DNA of 64,000 nucleotides from Scylla paramamosain (Eukaryota; Arthropoda; Malacostraca; Decapoda; Portunidae). Location: NCBI RefSeq assembly GCF_035594125.1, contig NC_087151.1:23040079-23104078 (forward strand), given 5' to 3'. Below the pieces are notes generated by a model that did not search any database, was not told the origin of the DNA, and saw only the letters and a program-made list of their open reading frames with translations. The number at the start of each line of letters is the position of its first letter. The stretch's first letter is position 1. The position numbers and the translations under genes were made by a program. Shown in pieces: positions 34,501 through 44,339 of this stretch.

Positions 34501-34895
34501 AAAATAATAACATTACCAAAAATGTGTATTTTCAGATTATTGCACATTACTAGGTACGAAAACGCAAAAAAAATTCATGCAGAGTGCCCTAAATAGGGAA
34601 AAGAAACGACATTTCCAGATAAGTGTCTTGGGTATTTATGAGCATGTTAGGTACCGAAACGCTAAAACGCATGGAAAATACCCTATATAGGAATAAAAGA
34701 ACTTTACAAAAAAACGTGTCTTTTCTATGTCTTTGAGCTACTTAAGTATTAAAACGCTAGGATAAATGCAAAACACATGTTATGAAGAAAGAAAATAACA
34801 TTACCAAAAAACAAATATTTTGAGTGTTTTTGAGATTCTTAGGTATTAAAACGCTAAAACGCATGAATAGCACTCTATATGGATAAATATAACAT

Positions 34896-34965
34896 CATTA
34901 TATATTATATATTATATTATCTACTATATTATATAATATATATTATATATTATATTATATATTTC
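34896..34965. repeat. AT-rich imperfect palindromic tract
   Basis: TATTATAT/ATATAATA units arranged in both directions, able to fold back on themselves, within a satellite monomer. Confidence 0.7.
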
Positions 34966-35118
34966 AGTTTCTTAGGTACCAAAACGGCAAAATGCACGCA
35001 AAGCACCCTATATGGGGAAAAGGAAACGAGATTTACAGAAAAGTGTCTTTTTAGTATTTATGAGCGTGCTAAGCGTCAAAACGCTGAAAAAAAAAAGCAT
35101 GGAAAGCATACTATACGG

Positions 35119-35242
<124 letters not shown>

Positions 35243-35842
35243 GCGTCAATAGCACTTTATATGAAGGAAGAAAACAACATTACGAAAAACGTTTATTTTG
35301 AGTGTTTTTCACATTGTTATGTACCAAAGCAACGAAATGTATGCAAAGCATTCTATATGGGGAAACAAAATGACAATACCTGAAACATGTCTTTTGAGTC
35401 TTTTTTAACCTATTAGGCACCAAAATGCTAAAATACATGAAAAGCACTCAATATTGGACCACAAAAACATAAAGAAAAGCGTATCTTTGGAGTGTTTTTT
35501 TCAGTTTTGTATGTACCAAAACACTTAAACGCATGGAAAACACCCTTTCTGTAGAAACAAAATAACATTACCAAAAGTATGCATTTCCAGTGTTTTTTAG
35601 TTTGTTAGGTACAAAAACAGGAAAATGCATTTAAAGAACCTTATGTGGTGAAACAAAGTAATATTACCGGAAACGTGGATTAAAAGTGTTTTTGACATTC
35701 TTAGGTAACAAAATACTAAAAATGCGTGAATAGCATTTCATATGTATATAGCACTTCATCTGTTTTTGGTGTTTTAGGCACCAAAAACGCTAAATTACAT
35801 AGAAAGCACCCTATACTGGGATACAAAAGAACAATACAAAAA

Positions 35843-36101
35843 ATTTGTCGTCGTCGTCTAGTGGCGCGCCATCTGCCTTCGCTATGCTAACTCGCAATTC
35901 TAGAGACCGTGTTGATAGATCCAAAAATTGTCCTGGAATGCCAGGCAGTCTAAATTCAATGTAAGGGTCGTTAATCCCCGCATGATTATTAGCATTAGCG
36001 TCTAAATTAACGGGTAATGCGTCCAACTTTCGTCTCGCAGCGACTGACGATTCAATGGTATGCAGGCGACTCACCTGCGGGAAGTTCTCAATCACAGCCA
36101 T
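35843..36101 (-). pseudogene. Capsid-type protein, N-terminal fragment
   Basis: ATG at 36099-36101, then about 86 codons before the reading runs into satellite at the element edge. The fragment contains 'PYIEFRLPG' and 'QFLDLSTRSLELRV' and ends near 'DGAPLDDDDK'. This layout (an 'IEF..PG...DLS...L.V' strand pair near the N-terminus) matches the Polinton protein group that I recall from database labels as F54H12.2-like, which is thought to be a virion structural protein. The C-terminal majority is missing. The role in the capsid is family knowledge, not visible here. Confidence 0.6.
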
Positions 36102-36286
36102 CAGATAATTGTTCAGGGGGTGGAGGTCGCTCCACCCTGCACATCCAGCCTGTAATGAGTCATCTTCGCGACTAAGCTAAATATTGAAGATATCTGCTTT
36201 ATAGCATGTCTTTCTTTTCAGTTGCCTGGTTGGCTGTTTTCTCTTTTTTTTTTTTCTCCGACTCCTACTTTCCTCTATTTCATTAC

Positions 36287-36542
36287 TCATCCACTTCGAA
36301 CTATCCTTTCACCCATACCCTTAACAGCGGCGACGCCTCTATTTCTTAATGATTTGCGAAGTTGTTTCCCCTCTAAATCATCTGTCAATAAACCTTTTCC
36401 CATTTGGAGTGCTTCGGGTGTCACAGTATGCATGAGAAAGGGAATTGCTCTTTTAGCAAAGCCGCTCAAAACGGAAAATATGCCACCACCTCTTCTTGAA
36501 TGGAGTGGAATAAAAATCTAACCCCCCGCCTTTGCTTTGCAT
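36287..36542 (-). pseudogene. Small glycine-rich virion protein (pVI/pX-like)
   Basis: An ATG at 36540-36542 opens with 'MQSKGGGLDFYSTPF'. The reading then changes frame near 36505-36515 and continues with 'FAKRAIPFL' and a basic, alanine/glycine-rich tail ending at 36287. The Gly-Gly-Gly N-terminus followed by an amphipathic helix and 'GKxL+xSL+xRG' is characteristic of the small basic virion protein of Polintons and adintoviruses, comparable to adenovirus minor core/cement proteins. Length of about 85 residues is near the expected size. 35-strand identity was not searched. Between this gene and the capsid fragment (36102-36286) there is T-rich sequence without a gene. Confidence 0.5.
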
Positions 36543-36641
36543 AAAAAGCAAGTCATATTCCACTCAAGTGGGAGGTGTGAACGCTCTCGTCATGATGACC
36601 GCCATGTCACGAATAAGACACCGAGCATAATCACCGGCTTT

Positions 36642-37488
36642 TTATTTCTGTCTGATATGCAGTAAGAGTGTAATTGATTTACCCCTCCCAAAGTGAATGG
36701 GCCGGCCAACTTGATCCTCGAGTTGAATCACAATCAAATCGATAATAGTTTTACTGAGCGATTTATATGCAGTCTGATGGAAATCTTTACCGCCAGCGGA
36801 TTTCATACTAATGACTTCTAATAAGTTGACATTCTGACCAGCATATATCGTCGCTGACACACAGTCCGTGTAAAATAGTGCAAAATCTATTCCCCCATCC
36901 ATTCGAGGCGGGAAAGGACGGGAATGAAGGGGGAGTCGTTTTCGGCATATGGACTGTATAAATTATACTTGGCATACTAATCAAAGCCCAAGATGTGAGC
37001 CATCCTGGATCCAAATTTCGCAGTCAAGTAGCAGAAATGGCCATTGTTCTCGCACTGTGGGGCATTCTGAAGGACGTGCTCCACCCTTCACATTTTTTTC
37101 ATTATAGTTAAAAAATTGATCATCCTCAAAATACCGGTCATACTCAGTCTTCATATTGCTTTTTAATTCTGCGGCCAATTCGATATTAATGACGTCAACC
37201 ATATACCCAGTATCGCCCACCTCCATGCTATGTATGGAGTATATACATGCGTGTTTCATCGGTGTGGGTTATGGGCCAAATATCAATCCTGCAAGTATAA
37301 TCACCCGCCACTAGACCCAAGAACTGTTTTGGATAAAAGCAGTTTATCAGACCTACTTCATATTCCTTATTTGGATCAAGATGGATGGGGGGAGTGATTC
37401 TATTTTCAAAGCGATGGGGCTGGTTATGGGGGTAGAGCTCGGAGTTGCCCAGACTCGTCAAATACAGATAATGCTCTGCTCCCGCCAT
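36642..37488 (-). pseudogene. Penton-like minor capsid protein
   Basis: ATG at 37488 gives 'MAGAEHYLYLTS', followed by 'EYEVGLINCFYP' about 45 residues in. The C-terminus, reached after at least three frame changes (near 37240-37260, 36985-37015 and 36900), contains 'TIIDLIVIQLEDQVGRPIHF' and 'GKSITLLLHIR'. The N-terminal 'FYL.L.SN...P.N' and 'WEVGL.EI.YP' and the C-terminal 'I.I.L.D..G.PI.F..G...V.LHFR' are hallmarks I recall for the single-jelly-roll/penton-type protein of Polintons. The total of about 280 residues is short for the group, so internal sequence may be missing. It sits between the macro-like gene and the small glycine-rich protein. Confidence 0.55.
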
Positions 37489-37589
37489 GATCAAAATAAA
37501 GAATAACGATCATCCCAATTAAGGAATACATTTATACTCGATTTGTCAAACACACATCAAATTTATTTCAAAATTTTACATGATATAGT

Positions 37590-38164
37590 TTATTCAGACT
37601 TCCTCACGAGAATAGTTTCAACTCCGAAAGGTTGAAGTCGCTTCGCCAGCCCTTCCACCATATGCAGGTAATTATTCGTCCACTCATCCCGGCAGCGACC
37701 TCTGCACCCCATTCCTTCTGGGATGATAATCTGCTCCACTTCAGTGTTCGCCATGGCTATCAAGGCAATCTTTTTCAGGCAATTCTGGAAGTGTTGACGT
37801 CAGTTCATGCTTGTATCCATCTTGAGTCCTTCCACGTAAAGCAAATCTTTCGATGTCGCAATTACCCTCGACGGCCTCGCACCAACCATACTGAGTCACG
37901 CAGGCCACCAGGTGAGGGAGATTTACGCTTCCTGTGGGACGCGAGTGGATAATGATACATCTTGGTTCATCTCTCGTGTCCGTCATGGCCCAATGAAGCG
38001 AGTAGAGTCTTTTTCTAGCCGCATGCGTATTCTCGTATGGATAAATCGTTTTGAGGTCCCGCGGTACGGTACGGTACGGTGGAGACCGCATTTACTGTGT
38101 AAGCAATATAACAGCGACAATCATGGAACGCGCTGTCGGTCAGCCTACCCTCGACCAACTTCAT
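37590..38164 (-). pseudogene. Macro-domain-like protein carried by the Polinton
   Basis: ATG at 38162-38164 opens 'MKLVEGRLTDS', soon followed by 'YTVNAVS', which resembles the 'VxNAxN' ADP-ribose-binding loop of macro domains. The centre has 'VNLPHLVACVTQYG', and near the C-terminus comes 'IIIPEGMGCRGRC', in the position of the glycine-rich 'PxxGCG' loop, then 'TILVRK' and TAA at 37590-37592. Size (about 190 residues) fits a single macro domain of the TARG1/ALC1-like type, which removes or binds ADP-ribose. The reading is broken: a frame change coincides with a short CGGTA tandem repeat at about 38061-38078, another lies near 37800-37860, and a TGA lies near 37800. Assignment is by motif order only. 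Alternative: a lineage-specific Polinton protein of unknown fold. Confidence 0.45.
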
Positions 38165-38532
38165 CTTGACGACTAATTGGAGGGTAGATCCACACGTCAA
38201 ACCCTCTGTGAGGGGAGTGAGGGGGAAATGTGGCATCGTGGACCTTTATTTGCACGTATTGGTCGATATTACACCTCTTGCATAGTAAAATTATTCGTTC
38301 AAATTAACACAGGTGTTATTTTTTTTTCCTTTGTTGGTGGGAAGGGATGGTGGGTGGGGAACATATTATTTACTAGGGGATGTGGGTGATGGGACGAACC
38401 GTTTTGACCATAACCCTTATCAATTATCCATCCGTAGGTGTGCACCCCTGATGCGCCTAACACGTGCACGTCAATGACTCATGCGTTATTGATTTACTTA
38501 CTCGTTTACAGAGTAACACAGGGCCTTTCATT

Positions 38533-39017
38533 TTAATATGCTTCCCAGATGTGGCCGATCCCGCCGCCTATCAGTTTACTTCGTTGAGATGTATTTCTGA
38601 TGGCGCCCGCGGGGAGTTGCGCCAAGTGAAGTAGCATTGATAATAATGGACGCTCATCGGCTGAAATTCTTTTCACGTCCCCCTTTCTGTTGCCGAGTAC
38701 TCGTATGATATCAAACATGCTTATCCCCGAAAATGGCAGAAGTAAGTTACCATGATCATCCCATGAAATCCCAGGTTTATCCTCCAATAATTTCAAGAGA
38801 GATAAACCGTATTCTCTAAAGCAAGGTGGAACAGCAACTCGAGTTAAATCATCCAAGGGCGGATTGACAGGCGCGCGTGACGGCAGTGCCACAGCGGTAG
38901 CGGTGGCCGGCGGCACTTGACTTGTTTTGTCGTGAATCGGTGCGGAGTTGCAACGTCGGCCAGTTTAAATTTACACCTCTCGGCAACTGAGATGGGAACT
39001 AAATAATATTCCTTCAT
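38533..39017 (-). pseudogene. Polinton-conserved protein of unknown function
   Basis: ATG at 39015-39017 overlaps the stop of the preceding gene (ATGA). It opens with 'MKEYYLVPISVAER', changes frame near 38930, and then reads a proline/alanine-rich linker and 'FREYGLSLLKLLEDKPGISW' followed by 'LLPFSGISMFDIIRVL'. It ends with TAA at 38533-38535. The 'EYYLVP' start and the 'P.I.WD..G.L' segment recall a short protein found next to the pX-like gene in other Polintons; I do not know its function. The 38165-38532 gap after it has no recognisable gene. Confidence 0.5.
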
Positions 39018-39355
39018 CTCTGTAGTAAACTTGCTATTGCCGACACGGCTATCGGGAGTAATGCAGGCAATATGCTGCCACCTCGATGGAGATTAGAATG
39101 ACTTTTTTTCTTGTACACGAGCGTCTTCTTCAAGGCTACAGTGCGAATATCACTCTTGAATTTTTTCAGGCGGTTAATGATGAAATCATCGTCCGTCAGG
39201 CGTTTCTTCAAGAAGTTGGCGAATATTTCCAAGATGCAATTGACTTCGTGCTTATTCAAACTCTCCAAGACCTGCTTCCGCAATTTAGGGGAGACGTGAA
39301 AGAGGAGGAAAACAAAATCCTTGTACTTCTATATCAATGGTTTTTCCTCATTCAT
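39014..39355 (-). pseudogene. pX-like small core/virion protein
   Basis: ATG at 39353-39355 lies 8 bases inside the end of the integrase. After 8 codons there is a TAG (about 39329-39331); the frame then stays open to TGA at 39014-39016. It reads a helical region ('LRKQVLESLNKHEVNCILEI'), a basic middle with several lysines, and a C-terminus 'RGGSILPALLPIAVSAIASL' that is a glycine-led hydrophobic tail. This composition (helical start, Lys-rich centre, GG plus LLP tail) matches the adenovirus-pX-like protein of adintoviruses and the PX protein of Polintons. About 113 residues. Confidence 0.55.
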
Positions 39356-40479
39356 ATCTTACTAAGTTGTCTGCATCTATCCAAATGTCAAATTTTTCTG
39401 GATATCCACGCCAGTAGACGAAATACTTTCTTTTACCTAGCTCGACCTTTGATCGTAATATATCGACCTGGTAATGTGTCGGAAGAGAGGACTTGATTAA
39501 TTCTTCCTTGTAGAATGCACCAGTCACGTCCTCACCTACCAAATCCCTTATGTAATAAATAGGGATTTTATGTGAGTAATCCAAATGACTTATCTTAAAA
39601 ACCTCCTCAATATTGTTGACGGTATAACCCTTATTGAATTTAAATTGCGTTCGGGAAGCACGTTGTAAGTGTACAATGTCTCCACGTCTAATTTGTGACT
39701 GACAACTTTCTCTCCTCTTGGCCAATTCATATATTAATTAAGTAATCCTCTTACCAATTCATATTTGTTTAAATTGCCTCCTGACTTGTGACAGGTGGTG
39801 GACGTGGTGAACCTGGACCGGTGTTTGGTTATCACCCAAACCGCGGTGTGGGGTGTGATTGTACGTGTTTATTAGGGTGGGCAAGAGGTTAATATACATC
39901 AGGGTATTGTTATGTGTGAGATATTTATTTATTTTCGCCTTTATGGTTCGGATGACCCTTTCTGCCAAACTTGCCTTTGTTTCGCGCTAGTAATTGGAAT
40001 ACAAGGTAATACCTTTCAAAGTTAGATATTTTTTCACTGCTTGATTTTAAAATTCGGATCCCTGATCGGTAAAAAAGACGCGACACGACTGTAAAACAAC
40101 TCTAAATTTTTTTCAGCGCTTGCAGGCTACTGCGTCCAGATTTACTTGTCAGCGTTGCTACTTTCAAGTACCTGCTGGAAACGTCCAGGCAAAACATGAT
40201 GTATCGAATGCCGCCACTGTGTCTGTGCAGCTTTGTAAAATCTGCCAAATCACAAGTTAAAATGACGGACGGTTTAGGAGCGAGAATTTTTTCATTGCGG
40301 AAAACGTTTCAGTGTCGGCTTGTGAGGCGTATAAGTGCGGACACCCTGCAAAATGCCCTCACATCGCGGAGTGTTAGATTTTTATCGCTTTTCTTCCCCT
40401 CTCTGTAGAGTGCTTGCACACCTCCTAAAGCTGAAGGATTTGTCATATCCCGGTAAATTTCGTTCAAAACTGCGTTCAT
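39348..40479 (-). pseudogene. Retrovirus-like integrase with C-terminal chromodomain
   Basis: Begins at the ATG at 40477-40479, which overlaps the ATPase stop (ATGA). The N-terminal 'NPSALGGVQALYRE' is followed by a DDE core: 'CDLADF' near 40245 (first Asp), 'FFTDQGSEF' near 40065 (second Asp) and 'SLAERVIRTIKAK' near 39965 (Glu). The C-terminal 'YQVDILRSK...KYFVYWRGYP...WIDADNL' at about 39476-39351 is a chromodomain, which in other chromo-integrases guides insertion through histone marks. The core is interrupted by stops near 40317, 40102, 40045 and 39992, and by others between 39757 and 39727, with a frame change near 40085-40105. The catalytic triad residues themselves are still readable. 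Ends at TGA 39348-39350. It would have inserted the element into host DNA. Confidence 0.8.
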
Positions 40480-41135
40480 AGCAGATAAACTTTCTCACAG
40501 GGCGGCTCATCCACAATATTTGTGCGCAGTTGAATTTCTTTGGGTACGTTCAGGGATGAATCGCACCACAAATAACCGTGATCTCGTCTAAGCACGACAT
40601 TTTTATAAATTTCCACAAAATGTTTGGCGTGCTCCTTTCCATAAAGTTGCCTGCCCAGACATTCGATTTGATATATATCTCTGTTTTTCATAAGAATGTA
40701 ATGCAAGGCATTTAAAGTTATCGTTCTAGCATACTTTCCGGGGAAAAAGACATTCTGCGCTATCATTATAACTGACAAATATTTATGTCTCCCTTTGGTA
40801 AAGGCCTCTGCTATCGTTTGAGAATTGCCAGCCATGAGGAAATTTTCATCTAATATCAAAAGCGTGTGCGTTTGCGGATCGGCATATGGATTGTTATCAT
40901 CCATCACGGGATCAATAATTTTCTCATGCACTTTGATCTTATCTTGAAAAGGAGAATTCTGCTGCAGCGAATGCAATGAGACGCCACAAATAATAATTCT
41001 GTTAAATCCATGCTGATATTTCTCTATAATTTTATTGCAGAGGTGTGTTTTGCCGGAATTTGTATAACCTGCGATAATTATGCGTGTAGGATATCTGAAG
41101 AGATTCAGTATCTCTTTGCTAAATGTCTTGTCCAT
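40476..41135 (-). CDS. Packaging ATPase (FtsK/HerA superfamily, A32-like), open frame
   Basis: 219 codons with no stop, from the ATG at 41135 to TGA at 40476. Walker A is 'AGYTNSGKT' (residues 22-30) and Walker B is 'LLILDE' (residues 92-97). A downstream 'SVIMIAQNVF' in the sensor position follows 'FTKGRHKYL'. The length and motif spacing fit the Polinton/adintovirus DNA-packaging ATPase, which pumps the genome into a preformed capsid. The start agrees with the typical short N-terminal 'F..PTR.I..G.T.SGKT' layout. It is the only intact gene of the element, which is unexpected given the decay of its neighbours; chance or recent arrival are the simplest explanations. Its stop overlaps the integrase start by ATGA. 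The family assignment is secure; its specific interaction partners are inferred. Confidence 0.85.
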   Translation of the reverse strand: MDKTFSKEILNLFRYPTRIIIAGYTNSGKTHLCNKIIEKYQHGFNRIIICGVSLHSLQQNSPFQDKIKVHEKIIDPVMDDNNPYADPQTHTLLILDENFLMAGNSQTIAEAFTKGRHKYLSVIMIAQNVFFPGKYARTITLNALHYILMKNRDIYQIECLGRQLYGKEHAKHFVEIYKNVVLRRDHGYLWCDSSLNVPKEIQLRTNIVDEPPCEKVYLL

Positions 41136-41333
41136 GTTAAGTTCAGAGGGTCACTAAAAGACGCTTCGATATGTTTGCAGTATTTATTGCTTAACCTTTA
41201 TTTACATGGTCATGTAGGTAACAGCATAACTAGCCTCCCCAGCTGCATCCTCATCCCTGCCCTCTAATTATGGCGTGGATCTTTCCCGACTCACGCTTCT
41301 TCCTCAACCTCCTCTTCCATCTCCTTAACCTAA

Positions 41334-41491
41334 GTACAAATGTTCTTACATTACCTCCTTCTCCTCCTCTTCCTCCTCTTCCTCTTCCTTCTCCTTATCC
41401 CACGTGGACAGTACAAATGTTCTTACATTACATGAACAATCCCCCTCATCCCCCTCCTTAACCACGTGGTCAATACAAATGTTCTTACATT
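41334..41491. repeat. Three direct repeats of an 18-bp word
   Basis: TACAAATGTTCTTACATT occurs at 41335-41352, 41412-41429 and 41474-41491, and two of the three are preceded by CACGTGG (41402 and 41463). They lie in the non-coding space between the pol B end and the ATPase start, 200-360 bp upstream of the ATPase ATG. This could be a cis element or merely a decayed tandem array. Confidence 0.75.
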
Positions 41492-41601
41492 TGTTGGCTG
41501 CCAGCCAACGCGGTCTATCTCCACTCCTTAATTATGATGTGAATAATGTCGTGGAAAGTCTCTCCCGATCACGCCACAGTCCACTCATTATCCCATCCTC
41601 C

Positions 41602-41690
41602 CCCTCCCCCCCCCTCCTCCTCCTCCTCCTCCTCCTCCTCCTCCTCCTTCTCCTCCTCCTCCTCCTCCTCATCCTACTCCACATCCTCTG
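41602..41690. repeat. (CTC)n microsatellite
   Basis: CTC/TCC triplets with a C-run at the left, in the gap between pol B and the ATPase. Open frames rich in Leu, Ser or Arg across it are artefacts. Confidence 0.95.
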
Positions 41691-41734
41691 CCACCTCCTC
41701 ATCCATATCATTCTCCACATCTCTTTCCCGCTGA

Positions 41735-44324
41735 TCATTGTCGGCGTGGTAATACGTGAAAGCGTTTGTCGTCAAAATGTGACAATGTACGCTTTCGCAT
41801 GTGAGTGGTACAAATTTACCCTTTCACATTCCTGATATTATAGCAATCATTATTAAGTGTTTCCCTATACTGCTGATGCAATATATTTTGCTGATGGTGA
41901 GTTGGAATGCCTTTACCTCGAGATACTTGCTTGTCATCTTCCAACAGCAGCGAATACATCTTTGGTTTTAATATGATTGCCTCTTTGATGAGCGTGGATC
42001 CTGTTTTAGATTTCAGCAAACCTAGTTGACCCTTCCGCTCCCCATTAAAACACATGTGATCTGAAGCAAAGTTACTGGTGTCGAGAAAATTTGCCATGGA
42101 TCCATGTTTCAGTTCATCATTTAAATTTGTAGGTATGTGTAGACTGAATATAAAACTGTCAGTATCTTCGCAAGCTAATTTAGCTCTCTCCCCATAATTA
42201 GCTTTGATGACACGATACCAAAACTTATACATGTACTTCTTTGCCACTTCTAAAATATAGTATCCCAAGTAATTTGGCTGACTGATTTTAATTGTATTCT
42301 TACTGTTGACGCATATGACTCGGGCCTCGCCTAATTGGTGTACCCTTTTAAAGGATGGATTTCTTGTATACTTCAGGAGAGACTTTCTTTTTGTCACTAA
42401 TTTCTGTTAGAGGCCATACTTCACTTCAGATAACATGGATCTGCCATAAACTGCTTTTGACATCAGTTTGCAAATGCAATTTTTAATATTGCACGTCTCA
42501 TTTTTATGCTGAGTAACGTTCCTTTCTATGAAAGATTTCAAGTATGGAGCCTGTCTAAAGCTATATATAGCATGGACACATTACATTTTGCAGTCCAAGT
42601 GAGAGTAAAAGTTGCAGCAATTCCAGACTGATGAGATGATCTTTCAGCCCCTTATGACTTGCCACGAGTTTACGATTTTTCTTCTCCAGCTTACGACCCT
42701 CAGTTTCTAACAGTCTTTTACTGTATGACAAGATGTCATCTTCTGTAATAGTCATGTGTGCGAGGCACAGAGAGAACTCGTCCATGACCTGGGCCACGTC
42801 GGGGGAAACATCACAGGCGTCCAAATGCAGCCAGTAACCGATGTCACCATCTGTCGCGTGATTCTGGATGCCATCTTCAAAAAAAATCATCCATCTCTGA
42901 CTGAGAAAGTTTTTTGATGTTGCCCATAGGCAGGGGGGAACACATAACGGTTGTATATAATGAAATATAGTCCAGACAGAACACATAGTTGCCGGGTCCA
43001 CCGTTAGGTTCGTGGTTTGACTGCAGGTGTGGTCTGACACAAGTTACAAAGCCTCCTCGTACATTTCTTTTGATCAGGTGATACATGTTAGGATCGTAAG
43101 GCGGATCAAATTAAACGCCTGTCGACTTTAAAAAAAGCGTCATAAGCATAAGAAGACAGTGACACATAATGTGCCACGTCCAGTCCATAAAATTCATGCA
43201 GGTATGATCTATATTTGAGATATGTGTCGGCTAATAATTCCACATCAATCTCACAATACAGTTTTATGTAATCACCTAAAATGTGACAGGATGCCATACT
43301 CCACACGCTTTCAGCGTGTTCATATTCTCCAGGTGACAGAGCCTTCTCCTTGAGCGTGTCATAAAATGCTTCGCGAGGTGGCAATTGCTGATCTTCTAAG
43401 CAGGCAAAGTCGGTGATGTGCTCATAACAAAGAAACTGTTTTTGAGTCCAAATTACACGTCTTACATCCTCGGGGAGGTAATTCAGCATCTCCTGGCCGT
43501 AACGCGTGTCATAGCCCGCCTGCATGTGACTCTGAGCGAGATGATTGAGGCCGGCATTCATAATGGAAAGCATGTCCTGAAACTGAAATTCCTTAATCCT
43601 TACTTTCAATAAATGCGATTCTGACTTGGCAAGGATGTTCACGTGTGACTCTGGCAACTGAAGGTCTTTTATGATTAAGGAGACGTCAAAGCTCATATTA
43701 TGCGCCAGAGAAATGAGATATTTCCTCATGTCACGACACTGGAAGTTGCATCATGCGCACAATGCCCCCTTGTAATTATTTTGTGGTAATGAGTGGTCGT
43801 GATGTTTATGAGATGGGGTTTTCACATTAAAGGGTTGACGGCAGAGTTCGCAGTGGCGCTGACGTTGGAAGTGGACTTCATCCTCTGTAGACATGCTAAT
43901 TGGGTACCTAACTACACTTTCCTTGATGATTCGGCAAACTTCGGATTGACTATCAATGAAATTATTCACGGGATCTTCGCCGAAATAACTTCTCTTTTCC
44001 AGGGCATCTCCATGCCTATTGATGGTGAGATGCGAGTATCCAATTGGCTCATGTTCAGCTATCACATTCCTATTCTCCTTAGGTTTTATCATAGTTTCAA
44101 AATAAAAAAATGCCAAGTAGGCAGGCTGATAGGTGTAGGCAAAATTTTTGAATTTTACTTTTTCAGCATCACCTGGAAAAGAGTTTGAGTGAAGTCGCAA
44201 TGGCACTCGTAACCGCTTAAACTGACAGACTTGGGAACTGAGCTGAAACATATTTTGCAAAACTGATGACCCTCTGGGGTGGGAGAGCTACTCGACAATC
44301 TTCTCCACATCTTTAATGAGCGTC
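41735..44324 (-). pseudogene. Protein-primed family B DNA polymerase, decayed
   Basis: The N-terminal region holds a CxxC...H pattern ('CELCRQPF' near 43840 and 'HDHSLP'), typical of Polinton pol B. Exonuclease motifs follow: 'NMSFDVS' near 43690 and 'YCEIDVELL' near 43246. The polymerase domain has motif A 'DYISLYTTVM' near 42972 (the usual SLYP proline is replaced), motif B 'KLMSKAVYG' near 42450, and motif C 'EDTDSF' near 42166. The C-terminal 'LSHFDDKRF' is near 41765. Breaks: TAG 44288-44290, TGA 43751-43753, a frame change near 43105, a frame change at an A8 run (42879-42886), another near 42570, TAA 42407-42409 and TAA 41816-41818. It would have copied the element's DNA. It is the largest gene and the most damaged. 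The start at 44324 is the first ATG of the frame, and may not be the original. Confidence 0.85.
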
Positions 44325-44339
44325 ATATGTCTTCCGCCT

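Larger units (their letters stand above)
35843..44339 (-). mobile_element. Polinton/Maverick (adintovirus-like) element remnant, 8.5 kb
   Basis: A block of higher GC and normal codon texture between AT-rich satellite arrays. All genes lie on the minus strand: pol B, packaging ATPase, chromodomain integrase and several capsid-type proteins, which together define Polintons/Mavericks. Intact relatives are about 15-20 kb with long terminal inverted repeats; here neither terminal repeat is present. The left edge cuts the N-terminal part of a capsid gene at about 35843, and the right edge lies just upstream of the polymerase at about 44339. Only the ATPase is free of stops. Family B satellite lies on the left and family A on the right, so the present edges are rearrangement joints rather than a clean insertion site. 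Confidence 0.9.

Noticed and set aside
39086..39496. 136-codon plus-strand frame over the integrase end and the pX-like gene
   Set aside because: It is the shadow of minus-strand genes that have recognisable motifs.
41532..41738. Arg-rich and Ser-rich frames over the CTC tract
   Set aside because: Triplet-repeat artefacts between pol B and the ATPase.
43793..44188. 131-codon plus-strand frame over the pol B N-terminus
   Set aside because: The minus strand carries the CxxC/HDH polymerase region; the plus-strand frame has no motif.
36102..44339. Polinton terminal inverted repeats
   Set aside because: Neither edge shows a repeat matching the other; both edges cut into coding or near-coding sequence.
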